5,240 nucleotides of DNA from Sedimentibacter sp. (GCA_029256005.1 JAQSYS010000158.1:1-5240); one strand, 5' to 3'; positions 1 through 5,240 are shown, counted from the first letter of the stretch. Numbers and translations: made by a program. The notes: a model not told the origin generated them from the letters alone.

Positions 1-19
1 TTTTAGAATAGGAGAAAAC

Positions 20-1096
20 ATGAAGAAAAAAGTTATGGTAGCTATGAGCGGCGGAGTTGACAGCTCAGTTGCAGCTGTTTTACTTAGAGACCAAGGCTAC
101 GATATATGCGGTGCAACCTTAAAGCTTTTTAGCAATGAGGATGTTCTTACATCCTGCAGAACTAGAACTTGCTGTTCTTTAGAAGATGTGGAAGATGCAA
201 GAAGTGTATGTTATAAATTAGGTATTGAACATTTTGTATTTAATTTTGGCGATACTTTCAAAGAAGAGGTTATTCAAAAATTTGCTGACAGCTATGCTGA
301 GGGTAATACTCCGAATCCTTGTATTGATTGCAACCGATACATTAAATTTAGCAAACTTATTCAAAGAGCAATTTTAATGGAAAAGGACTATATAGCAACA
401 GGTCACTATGCACAGATAGAATTTGACAAAGCAAGCGGAAGGTATTTGTTGAAAAAAGCTGTTGATCAATCAAAAGATCAGAGCTATGTTTTATATGTTC
501 TCAATCAACATGATTTGTCAAGAACATTGCTTCCTTTAGGAGCGATGCATAAGACAGACGTTCGAAAAATAGCTGAAGAAAGAAATCTTGTGAATGCAAG
601 AAAACCTGACAGTCAGGACATATGTTTTGTACAGGATGGAGATTATGCAGGGTTTCTGGAAAACAAGATGGGGATTATATCTAAGACAGGCAATTTCGTG
701 GATGTAAATGGAAATAAAGTCGGTGAACACAAGGGTATTATCCATTATACTGTGGGACAGCGCAAGGGACTTGGAGTTGCATTAGGTAAACCTGCTTATG
801 TCATAAATAAAAACACAGATTTAAACATAGTCACATTAGGCGGTGAAGAGGATTTATATACAGACAGATTGGAAGCAGGAGATATAAACATGATTGCAAT
901 TGAAAAACTCACTGCCCCAATGAAGGCAACAGTTAAAACCAGATACAGTCAGAAGGAAGATGAAGCAGTGCTTCATCCTGTTGAAGATGATAAAATTGTG
1001 GTGGAATTTAAAAATAAGCAACGCGCTATTACACCCGGTCAAGCAGTTGTATTTTACGACGGCGACATAGTTATTGGCGGCGGCACAATTATTTAA
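20..1096 (+). CDS. mnmA: tRNA-specific 2-thiouridylase MnmA (CxxC type)
   Basis: Cytoplasmic enzyme of 358 aa, a normal length for the family. MnmA adenylates C2 of the wobble uridine U34 in tRNAs for Lys, Glu and Gln, then replaces the oxygen with sulfur relayed from a cysteine desulfurase, giving s2U34. Seen here: the N-terminal PP-loop SGGVDSS (residues 10-16) that binds ATP; TPNPCIDCNRYIKF (97-110), where C104 aligns with the family catalytic cysteine; ATGHYA (126-131); DSQDICFV (198-205), holding the second catalytic cysteine C202; and GQRKGLGV at the start of the C-terminal beta-barrel region. C101 is an extra cysteine giving CxxC where E. coli has DxxC. The ATG follows AGGAG (10-14) by 5 nt and begins directly before the PP-loop strand, so the start is secure. 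No desulfurase gene is visible; any upstream partner lies outside the window. The stop overlaps that of the convergent regulator. Confidence 0.97.
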   Translation: MKKKVMVAMSGGVDSSVAAVLLRDQGYDICGATLKLFSNEDVLTSCRTRTCCSLEDVEDARSVCYKLGIEHFVFNFGDTFKEEVIQKFADSYAEGNTPNPCIDCNRYIKFSKLIQRAILMEKDYIATGHYAQIEFDKASGRYLLKKAVDQSKDQSYVLYVLNQHDLSRTLLPLGAMHKTDVRKIAEERNLVNARKPDSQDICFVQDGDYAGFLENKMGIISKTGNFVDVNGNKVGEHKGIIHYTVGQRKGLGVALGKPAYVINKNTDLNIVTLGGEEDLYTDRLEAGDINMIAIEKLTAPMKATVKTRYSQKEDEAVLHPVEDDKIVVEFKNKQRAITPGQAVVFYDGDIVIGGGTII

Positions 1097-2649
1097 TATT
1101 TACCTGTTTCTTTAAGCATTTCAACATAAAGAAGCAATTCATCCTTTGATTTAATATATAGCTTAGCATAAATATGTTTTGTATGGGTTTTAATTGTATT
1201 TATACTCAGGAATAATTTATCTGCAACTTCCTTTGCACAATAGTCCTGGGCATATAAATTAAATACAGCTAGTTCAGCAGGAGAGAGTGTCTTGAGATTT
1301 TTCAAAAATTCGCTGAGAATTATTGAATTTGAGTCGCTCTCTTTTATATTTTTTTTAATTGGCTCTCTTGAGGAAATGTATTTTATTAGATCATCTATTT
1401 CGAGAATGTTTGTTTTCACATCATTATTGGGATCGTCTTTTAAGGTGTTGATAGCAGAGTATATTGGTTTAATGTAGTATCTGCTCAGTATCAAGGAAGC
1501 AACTATGCTTATCGCCATGAAAAAAGAGCATATATAAAATAACTTCATATTTTCATGTATTACATAATTTTTCACATCCTCCTGGGGTATCATTAATGTT
1601 AATGCCCAGCGCTCATTTGAAAAAGTCGATTGTTCGGGATAAAATTTAAAATATTCATGATATCCAATATATGCAGATTCCTCACTACTGTAAGTAAAAA
1701 GATTACCGTTTCCTATTGTGACATTTAATTCGTTGTTGCTTAAGGAGGTTCTTGCAGTATAACCACCTGAGAATAATGATTTTTCTGTTTTAATTATATT
1801 ATCCTTAATAGGAGTTAACATACAAATTATCCTTTGATACATGCTATCATCAGGTATAAAGGATAGTTTAAAAAGCATTGAGCTTACATCAAGTCCACAC
1901 ACTCCGAATACATTTCCTTCAGAATCTATGAGGGGAACTGAACACATCATTAACTCTTCATGAGTTTCTGGAAACAATAAAGCAGGGCTCCAATAATATA
2001 ACTTGGATATAGAGCCTTTGGCGTTAAAAGATTTGCTCGTAGGAAGGTCAAAGTAAGGAGCATTGTCAACATTAAACTCCATTTTCCACTCAGGATGAAG
2101 AGGTATAAGGTTTTTGTAAGCAATATTGGAACTTCCTCTAAGCATATAAATTGTGGGGCTTGTCGAATTTACGATATTAGGTTCCATGTTTTTTATATAT
2201 AAGCCTGCTTTAGATTTATCAGAATCAGGAAGTCTGTTATTGATGGTTGCATCCAATATAATATAGGCTCCGCTACTTTTGGATTTATTTAAATAAATGA
2301 GAACCTGATTTAGTTCATTTGATAATATTTCTTCAATTAGTGCAGGACTTTCTTTTATATCATTTACATTAAGGCCTTTTGCCTTTAGTCTACCTTCAAT
2401 ATTAAATGATAAAATATTAGCTAATCCTACCGCCTCAGCAGACAGATTTTCATAAAATTCAGAAACATGAACTGATATATCAGAGTGTTCTTTTATAATA
2501 AAGTCTTCACTTTCTTTTAAGCCTGCAGTTATGTTGCCTGTTGCCAATAATAATATTATTAAAATCATCAACAATGTAACAACAAGAACAATAAAAAACA
2601 AGAATAATCTAATACGCAAGGTAAATTGAATATTTTGTTTGAAAGTCAT
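1093..2649 (-). CDS. Membrane-anchored one-component regulator: Cache-like sensor with C-terminal LuxR-type HTH
   Basis: A 518-aa protein with a short cytoplasmic N-terminus, TM1 (about residues 16-36), a roughly 330-residue extracytoplasmic region (37-369), TM2 (370-389) and a cytoplasmic tail ending in a LuxR/GerE-type HTH (about 453-513). The outer region has features typical of double-Cache sensors: a helical start after TM1, IDSEGNVFGVCGLDVS (241-256), and RWALTLMIPQEDV (347-359) before TM2. The HTH shows LSPAE (455-459), KEVADKL and the recognition helix SINTIKTHTKHIYAKL (482-497), close to the family consensus. There is no receiver, HAMP, kinase or GGDEF domain, so sensing and DNA binding lie in one membrane-bound chain. 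The ATG lies 3 nt after the stop of the upstream binding-protein gene, and its GAGG Shine-Dalgarno (2656-2659) lies in that gene's last codons, so translation is probably coupled. Ligand and target genes are unknown. Domain architecture is well supported; function as an activator is inferred. Confidence 0.9.
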   Translation of the reverse strand: MTFKQNIQFTLRIRLFLFFIVLVVTLLMILIILLLATGNITAGLKESEDFIIKEHSDISVHVSEFYENLSAEAVGLANILSFNIEGRLKAKGLNVNDIKESPALIEEILSNELNQVLIYLNKSKSSGAYIILDATINNRLPDSDKSKAGLYIKNMEPNIVNSTSPTIYMLRGSSNIAYKNLIPLHPEWKMEFNVDNAPYFDLPTSKSFNAKGSISKLYYWSPALLFPETHEELMMCSVPLIDSEGNVFGVCGLDVSSMLFKLSFIPDDSMYQRIICMLTPIKDNIIKTEKSLFSGGYTARTSLSNNELNVTIGNGNLFTYSSEESAYIGYHEYFKFYPEQSTFSNERWALTLMIPQEDVKNYVIHENMKLFYICSFFMAISIVASLILSRYYIKPIYSAINTLKDDPNNDVKTNILEIDDLIKYISSREPIKKNIKESDSNSIILSEFLKNLKTLSPAELAVFNLYAQDYCAKEVADKLFLSINTIKTHTKHIYAKLYIKSKDELLLYVEMLKETGKY

Positions 2650-2652
2650 TTT

Positions 2653-4023
2653 TTACCTCATATTGTTTATAAAATTATCATAAATGCCATTTGATACGTT
2701 TTCGTAAGCATTCGCCTCATCCATGATTTCCATAAGCTTAAAATATTCTTCTCTGGATAAAGATACTGTTTCTTTTATCTCCTTTTCATATAAATCCTGA
2801 AGTTCCTCAAATCCTTCGAAAGCAGGAGGGACATAAAAATCATACTGTTCTTGCATTTCTCTTGCTGTATTGATTAATTTTTTTATATTATCATCTTTTG
2901 CAATACTTTCGTCATTCATAACCGAATTGAACGCATCAATAGTTACAGGAAGATAACCGGTTGAAGATACAAATTTTAGGTTTTGTTCAGGAGATGTAAA
3001 CCACTTTAAGAATTCACCTGCTGCATTTTCTTTTGCCTTATTTGATTTTATGATTCCTATTCCTCCACCTCGTTGTATTGCGACCTTGTTACCATCTTCG
3101 AAAGTAGGATAAGGCAGAATTAAATATTCAACTGCTTCAGTTAAATTGTCTTCATAGGTTACTATTGGAGAATAAAATAAGATTCCTGCAGTTGAACCAA
3201 TACTGGCTACAACATTTCCTGTCTTCATTAGATCAGAACCATAACCGTTATAATTTGCCACGTAACCCTTTACAGCTGGTTCATAAAATAAATTCCACAC
3301 TCGGTTAAAGGAAGGTGAATTTAAATTTAGTTCTTCATTGATTATAAAGCTGTCGGCAAGCTGTTGAAATCCTGTTTGAGCTACGTTAAATACTGAATCA
3401 TATGTAATGAAAGCTTTACCGTCATTTTTTATGTCAGGAGTTTGGCTATCAGTCCACTTGTAATATTTCTCAGCTGTTTTAATTATGCCTTCAAATGTTT
3501 CTAAATCATCGTAAGAAGCATCTGTGTCTTTAATGAACTTGTTGTATATAGTCATGTTCAAAAATATAACTTCTGTAGATTTGGCGGTTGGAAATACAAA
3601 TAATTCGTCATTTAATAAACGGCCTTCTTCAACAAATCTATTAATATATCTTGATAACTCTTCTTCTGTAAATAAATTTTCTATGTCTGTGAGTAATCCC
3701 TTATCTGCAAGCATGAGAGCTGTGTTGGGATATAGAGTGGTTATGTCTGGAAGTTCTGGTGCATTTGGTTCGTCATTTGCAGCCATTATAAGTTTTTCTT
3801 GTAATGTTGCTGAACTGGAAATAGAAGTAACATTGACGATAATTCCTTTTTCCTTTCCTACAGTATCATTGAATTCATCAATAAGTACATCCATAGTGTT
3901 TTTCATCTGACCGCCGTAGTTGTGCCAAAGGGTTAAGGTTGTGGGACCATTTAATTTTTCCTGCGAGTTGCAGCCAAATAATAGAATACAACAAAATAAT
4001 AAGTATGCTAATACCCTTTTAAT
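2653..4023 (-). CDS. ABC-type extracellular solute-binding lipoprotein (sugar-type, family 1), apparent ATT start
   Basis: Predicted 456-aa surface lipoprotein. From the ATT at 4023 the frame reads (M)KRVLAYLLFCCILLFGC, a textbook type II signal peptide with lipobox LFGC and lipidated C18. Then comes GPTTLTLWHNYGG (26-38), the first strand of the binding-protein fold, and regions typical of the SBP_bac_1 (UgpB/MalE-like) family: ADKGLLTDIENLF, LFVFPTAKSTEVIFLNMTIY and, near the C-terminus, AAGEFLKWFTSPEQNLKFVSSTGYLPVT. Between the upstream in-frame stop (4054-4056) and 3906 there is no ATG, GTG or TTG. The ATT at 4021-4023 lies 5 nt after AAGGGGGAG (4029-4037), so it is the best start. The first ATG (3904-3906) would give 417 aa lacking the export signal and first strand. 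The gene is first in an operon with the Cache-LuxR regulator; no permease or ATPase gene is nearby. The likely ligand is a carbohydrate, from family membership and a cre-like site only. The family call is secure; the start is unusual. Confidence 0.88.
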   Translation of the reverse strand: MKRVLAYLLFCCILLFGCNSQEKLNGPTTLTLWHNYGGQMKNTMDVLIDEFNDTVGKEKGIIVNVTSISSSATLQEKLIMAANDEPNAPELPDITTLYPNTALMLADKGLLTDIENLFTEEELSRYINRFVEEGRLLNDELFVFPTAKSTEVIFLNMTIYNKFIKDTDASYDDLETFEGIIKTAEKYYKWTDSQTPDIKNDGKAFITYDSVFNVAQTGFQQLADSFIINEELNLNSPSFNRVWNLFYEPAVKGYVANYNGYGSDLMKTGNVVASIGSTAGILFYSPIVTYEDNLTEAVEYLILPYPTFEDGNKVAIQRGGGIGIIKSNKAKENAAGEFLKWFTSPEQNLKFVSSTGYLPVTIDAFNSVMNDESIAKDDNIKKLINTAREMQEQYDFYVPPAFEGFEELQDLYEKEIKETVSLSREEYFKLMEIMDEANAYENVSNGIYDNFINNMR

Positions 4024-4028
4024 AATAA

Positions 4029-4037
4029 CTCCCCCTT
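4029..4037 (-). promoter_or_regulatory. Strong Shine-Dalgarno that decides the ATT start of the binding protein
   Basis: On the minus strand the sequence is AAGGGGGAG, ending 5 nt before the ATT at 4021-4023. The spacing equals that of mnmA and of the two plus-strand genes in this window. The alternative ATG at 3904-3906 has only a weak GGCGG-like stretch upstream. A strong site placed exactly for a non-standard codon supports ATT as the initiation codon, or as the mutated or misread site of a former ATG. Confidence 0.75.
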
Positions 4038-4040
4038 GAA

Positions 4041-4055
4041 ATGAAAACGATTGTT
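4041..4055 (+). promoter_or_regulatory. cre-like site (CcpA operator) at the start point of the binding-protein operon
   Basis: ATGAAAACGATTGTT matches the catabolite-response consensus WTGNAANCGNWNNCW at 14 of 15 positions; the mismatch is T for the second-half C. It covers about -1 to +14 relative to the predicted start near 4054, a position where CcpA blocks transcription in low-GC Gram-positives. This would make the operon repressed by preferred sugars. The right half is degenerate, and another LacI-family protein could be the true binder. Confidence 0.5.
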
Positions 4056-4060
4056 AAATA

Positions 4061-4088
4061 ATTATACCATATACTCATATTAGTGCAA
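4061..4088 (-). promoter_or_regulatory. Extended -10 promoter of the binding protein/regulator operon
   Basis: Reading the minus strand, a perfect -10 TATAAT (4066-4061) is preceded by TGG, giving the extended -10 form TGnTATAAT. A weak -35, TTGCAC (4088-4083, 3 of 6 consensus bases), lies 16 bp upstream. Transcription should start near 4054, giving a leader of about 30 nt to the ATT codon. The extended -10 can compensate for the poor -35. Confidence 0.75.
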
Positions 4089-4148
4089 TAGGTATATTTA
4101 TATTAAAATATGCAGTAACCCTGTTTTCATCCTTGTTTTTTTAGCAAG

Positions 4149-4167
4149 AATCACCCTTGGGGTGATT
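4149..4167. promoter_or_regulatory. Perfect 8-3-8 palindrome, candidate activator operator
   Basis: AATCACCC-TTG-GGGTGATT is a perfect inverted repeat in the divergent intergenic region. Its centre (4158) is about 42 bp upstream of the predicted start (near 4200) of the plus-strand operon, and its right arm overlaps the weak -35. Class II activators, including many LuxR-type HTH proteins, bind at this position. The membrane LuxR-type protein encoded in the divergent operon is a natural candidate, by proximity only. A T7 run begins 4 nt downstream, so the same sequence could act as a terminator or attenuator if a plus-strand transcript crossed it; no such transcript is evident. Confidence 0.5.
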
Positions 4168-4193
4168 ACATTTTTTTATAATATTTATATAAT
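4165..4193 (+). promoter_or_regulatory. Predicted promoter of the membrane protein/lipoprotein operon
   Basis: A perfect -10 TATAAT (4188-4193) has the -35-like ATTACA (4165-4170, 4 of 6) 17 bp upstream, predicting a start near 4200 and a 25-nt leader before the ATG. The -35 lacks the important TTG, suggesting dependence on an activator at the overlapping palindrome. A second TATAAT at 4177-4182 has no acceptable -35 at normal spacing. Confidence 0.6.
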
Positions 4194-4224
4194 GTATTAA
4201 AAAGTATCTTTTGAGGAGGTAAAT

Positions 4225-4563
4225 ATGTCTGAATTTTTAGAAAATGACGGTAATGGCTTTGATGCTCAGGATATAGAAAAAAACAAGACAATGGCAGGTC
4301 TATCGTATATTATTTTTTTCTTGCCATTGCTGGTTTGTCCTGAATCAAAGTTTGGAAAGTTCCATGCAAACCAAGCTCTAGTTTTGCTCATAGTTGGGAT
4401 TGTTGGCAATATTATTTTAGGATTTATACCTATTATTGGTTGGTTGTTATTGCCTTTGTTTGTTGTTGTAGTATTAATTTTCGGTATAATTGGTTTGATT
4501 AATGGTCTTGGTGGCAAAGCTAAACAGTTACCTATAATCGGCAAATACACTATCATTAAATAA
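4225..4563 (+). CDS. Small integral membrane protein, DUF4870/Tic20-like
   Basis: 112-aa membrane protein of unknown function. A polar, acidic N-terminal tail (1-21) is followed by three hydrophobic segments at about 23-38, 50-68 and 70-93, then a short basic tail. The stretch SKFGKFHANQALVLLI (41-56) between the first two segments resembles the conserved F-H-x-x-Q-(A/G)-L motif of small DUF4870/Tic20-like bacterial membrane proteins; this assignment is from pattern memory, not a search. The start is fixed by GAGGAGGT (4213-4220), 4 nt before the ATG. It is the first gene of an operon with the lipoprotein 11 nt downstream. It is divergent from the binding protein/regulator operon, with a palindrome at its predicted promoter, so it may be controlled by that regulator. 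No catalytic residues are visible. Confidence 0.85.
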   Translation: MSEFLENDGNGFDAQDIEKNKTMAGLSYIIFFLPLLVCPESKFGKFHANQALVLLIVGIVGNIILGFIPIIGWLLLPLFVVVVLIFGIIGLINGLGGKAKQLPIIGKYTIIK

Positions 4564-4574
4564 GAGAGGTATGT

Positions 4575-5066
4575 ATGAAAAAGATAATTATGATAATTGC
4601 ATTGGCTGTTGCACTGCTAATGCTGATAGGTTGTGGGGCAAAGCAAAAGATGGAAGATAAGTTAGCTGAAAAAATTGTAGAGACAGCTCTAGGAGGTAAT
4701 GTTGACATTGATGGAGAAGAGGTTACAATTGAAGGAGAAGATGGAGCAGTCACCTTTGGCGCTGGTGAATGGCCTGATTCTGATTTAGCTAAAATAATAC
4801 CTGAGTTCAAGGATGGCACTATTACAAGTGTTGTAAATAGCGAAGGATATGTATTCATTATAATGGAAGAAGTTGGTGAAGATAACTTTAAGGATTATTT
4901 AGATAAAGTAAAATCAAAATTTACAGAGGAAGCATATGAGTCAAAATTTGAAGATACCATAGCTTATTCAGCAACTAATACTGAAGGCATAGCAATGATA
5001 GTATCTTATACAATATCTGACAAAGTTTTGAGTATTCAAGCATCAATCCCTGAAAAAACTGAATAA
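4575..5066 (+). CDS. Small lipoprotein of unknown function
   Basis: 163-aa predicted lipoprotein. The signal peptide MKKIIMIIALAVALLMLIGC ends in lipobox LIGC with lipidated C20. The mature part is small and acidic: a helical stretch rich in K and E (24-40), a GNVDIDGEEVTIEGEDG segment (41-57) likely to form beta-strands, EWPDSDLAKIIPEFKDG (65-81), and a C-terminal alpha/beta part (about 82-160). Similar small lipoproteins with a WP-x-x-D-L-x-K-x-I-P segment occur in Clostridia as domains of unknown function; I cannot name the family with confidence. The ATG at 4575 follows AGAGG (4565-4569) by 5 nt; an overlapping ATG at 4571 is out of frame. The gene shares a transcript with the upstream membrane protein and is followed by a terminator. 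It may act with that protein at the outer face of the membrane (inference). Confidence 0.87.
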   Translation: MKKIIMIIALAVALLMLIGCGAKQKMEDKLAEKIVETALGGNVDIDGEEVTIEGEDGAVTFGAGEWPDSDLAKIIPEFKDGTITSVVNSEGYVFIIMEEVGEDNFKDYLDKVKSKFTEEAYESKFEDTIAYSATNTEGIAMIVSYTISDKVLSIQASIPEKTE

Positions 5067-5074
5067 CAGTTTTT

Positions 5075-5121
5075 AAAACATTCTATAAGGTATATTGGGG
5101 GGGCTTATAGGATGTTTTTTT
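5075..5121 (+). terminator. Intrinsic terminator of the membrane protein/lipoprotein operon
   Basis: It starts 9 nt after the lipoprotein stop. The left arm (5075-5089, AAAACATTCTATAAG) pairs with 5104-5118 (CTTATAGGATGTTTT) over 15 bp with one G-U pair. The 14-nt loop contains seven consecutive G (5097-5103). The T7 tract (5115-5121) follows the main stem. Read on the minus strand it is only weakly terminator-like (TTTT). Confidence 0.85.
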
Positions 5122-5160
5122 ATACAATAGGAAAGTTCTCTTTTCCTATTGTATAAAAAA
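5116..5160. repeat. Perfect 19-bp inverted repeat (long hairpin)
   Basis: TTTTTTATACAATAGGAAA (5116-5134) is exactly complementary to 5142-5160, with a 7-nt centre (GTTCTCT). The left arm reuses the T tract of the preceding terminator, so the two hairpins compete in RNA. No T tract follows either arm, so it is not an ordinary terminator by itself. It could be a second-line terminator fold, a processed 3' structure, or part of a dispersed palindromic repeat. Confidence 0.8.
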
Positions 5161-5169
5161 CAAGGGGTT

Positions 5170-5190
5170 ATAGGGGAAGAATTCCCCTAT
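5170..5190. repeat. Perfect 9-bp inverted repeat
   Basis: ATAGGGGAA (5170-5178) and TTCCCCTAT (5182-5190) are exact complements around a GAA loop. It lies 9 nt after the 19-bp inverted repeat and has no U tract on either side. Its role is unknown; it belongs to a run of hairpins that fills the non-coding right end. Confidence 0.75.
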
Positions 5191-5211
5191 CGCATTAAAG
5201 GGGGGTGCTCA

Positions 5212-5235
5212 GTAAAAATGCGTTAGCATTTTTAC
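5212..5235. repeat. Perfect 10-bp inverted repeat at the window edge
   Basis: GTAAAAATGC (5212-5221) pairs exactly with GCATTTTTAC (5226-5235) around a GTTA loop. TC at 5209-5210 could continue pairing with GA at 5239-5240 across a small asymmetric loop, so the palindrome may extend beyond the window. The T5 lies within the arm rather than after it, so it does not look like a standard terminator. Confidence 0.75.
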
Positions 5236-5240
5236 GCCGA

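Larger units (their letters stand above)
5067..5240. other. Non-coding right end rich in palindromes and G runs
   Basis: This 174-nt stretch after the lipoprotein has no credible reading frame on either strand. It holds one terminator, three perfect inverted repeats, and runs of seven G (5097-5103) and six G (5200-5205). Besides the listed hairpins, CGCATT (5191-5196) is complementary to AATGCG (5217-5222), which allows an alternative fold. The density of symmetry suggests a repeat element or a structured RNA, but the element is cut by the window end. Confidence 0.55.

Noticed and set aside
536..1042. Short minus-strand open frames inside mnmA
   Set aside because: Antisense to a highly conserved enzyme gene, without start signals.
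1108..1136. TTCTTTA...TAAAGAA inverted repeat just beyond the mnmA stop as an mnmA terminator
   Set aside because: It is a weak AT-only 7-bp stem inside the regulator coding region with no T tract after it.
1292..1477. 61-codon plus-strand frame inside the regulator gene
   Set aside because: It is antisense to the linker and HTH part of the regulator and has no ribosome binding site or homology pattern.
3904..3906. ATG as start of the binding protein
   Set aside because: It would remove the signal peptide, lipobox and first beta-strand (TLTLWHNYGG), all encoded in frame just upstream, and it has only a weak ribosome binding site.
3524..3910. Open frame of 128 codons on the plus strand
   Set aside because: It is wholly antisense to the well-supported binding-protein gene and lacks a ribosome binding site or a recognisable domain.
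4149..4177. Palindrome plus T7 read as an intrinsic terminator
   Set aside because: No plus-strand gene or clear promoter lies upstream to be terminated, the T run starts 4 nt after the stem, and its position at -42 fits an operator better. It stays possible as an attenuator.
4024..4224. Riboswitch or T-box in the divergent intergenic region
   Set aside because: Both predicted leaders are only about 25-30 nt long, too short for a riboswitch, and no T-box or known aptamer motif was seen.
4266..4858. Two minus-strand open frames (96 and 100 codons) opposite the membrane protein and lipoprotein
   Set aside because: They are low-complexity mirror products of genes with good ribosome binding sites, TM segments or a lipobox, and show no family motifs themselves.
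5067..5240. CRISPR array or IS end
   Set aside because: The hairpins differ in sequence and length, there are no regular direct repeats, and no transposase reading frame is present.

Overview
The window is AT-rich, has strong AGGAGG-type ribosome binding sites, and encodes lipobox lipoproteins and a clostridial-style MnmA. These point to a low-GC Gram-positive bacterium, most likely class Clostridia; the genus cannot be told from the sequence. Five protein genes are supported. No tRNA, rRNA, CRISPR array, transposase or phage gene was seen.

Layout. (1) 20-1096 (+): mnmA, the tRNA 2-thiouridylase, of the CxxC type. (2) 4023-1093 (-): a two-gene operon. The first gene encodes a lipoprotein of the ABC-transporter sugar-type solute-binding family. 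The second encodes a membrane-anchored one-component regulator: TM1, an extracytoplasmic Cache-like sensor, TM2, a linker and a C-terminal LuxR-type helix-turn-helix. The binding protein has no ATG, GTG or TTG at its true 5' end. The frame carrying the signal peptide appears to start at ATT, 5 nt after a very strong Shine-Dalgarno; the first in-frame ATG would cut off the signal peptide and the first strand of the domain. The operon has an extended -10 promoter with a cre-like (CcpA) sequence at its start point, and it meets mnmA tail to tail at a shared TTAA. (3) 4225-5066 (+): a divergent operon of a small DUF4870/Tic20-like membrane protein and a 163-aa lipoprotein. It is followed by an intrinsic terminator. 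(4) 5067-5240: non-coding, with a row of perfect inverted repeats running into the window edge.

How the genes may work together (inference). The binding-protein lipoprotein and the Cache-LuxR protein look like a compact outside-to-DNA sensing module, because no permease or ATPase accompanies them. The binding protein would capture a ligand, probably a carbohydrate given the fold and the cre-like site, and signal to the membrane regulator. In the divergent intergenic region a perfect 19-bp palindrome is centred about 42 bp upstream of the predicted start of the membrane protein/lipoprotein operon, and the -35 element there is poor. That is the classical position for a LuxR-type activator. The divergent operon is therefore a plausible target, but the link is not proven by sequence alone.
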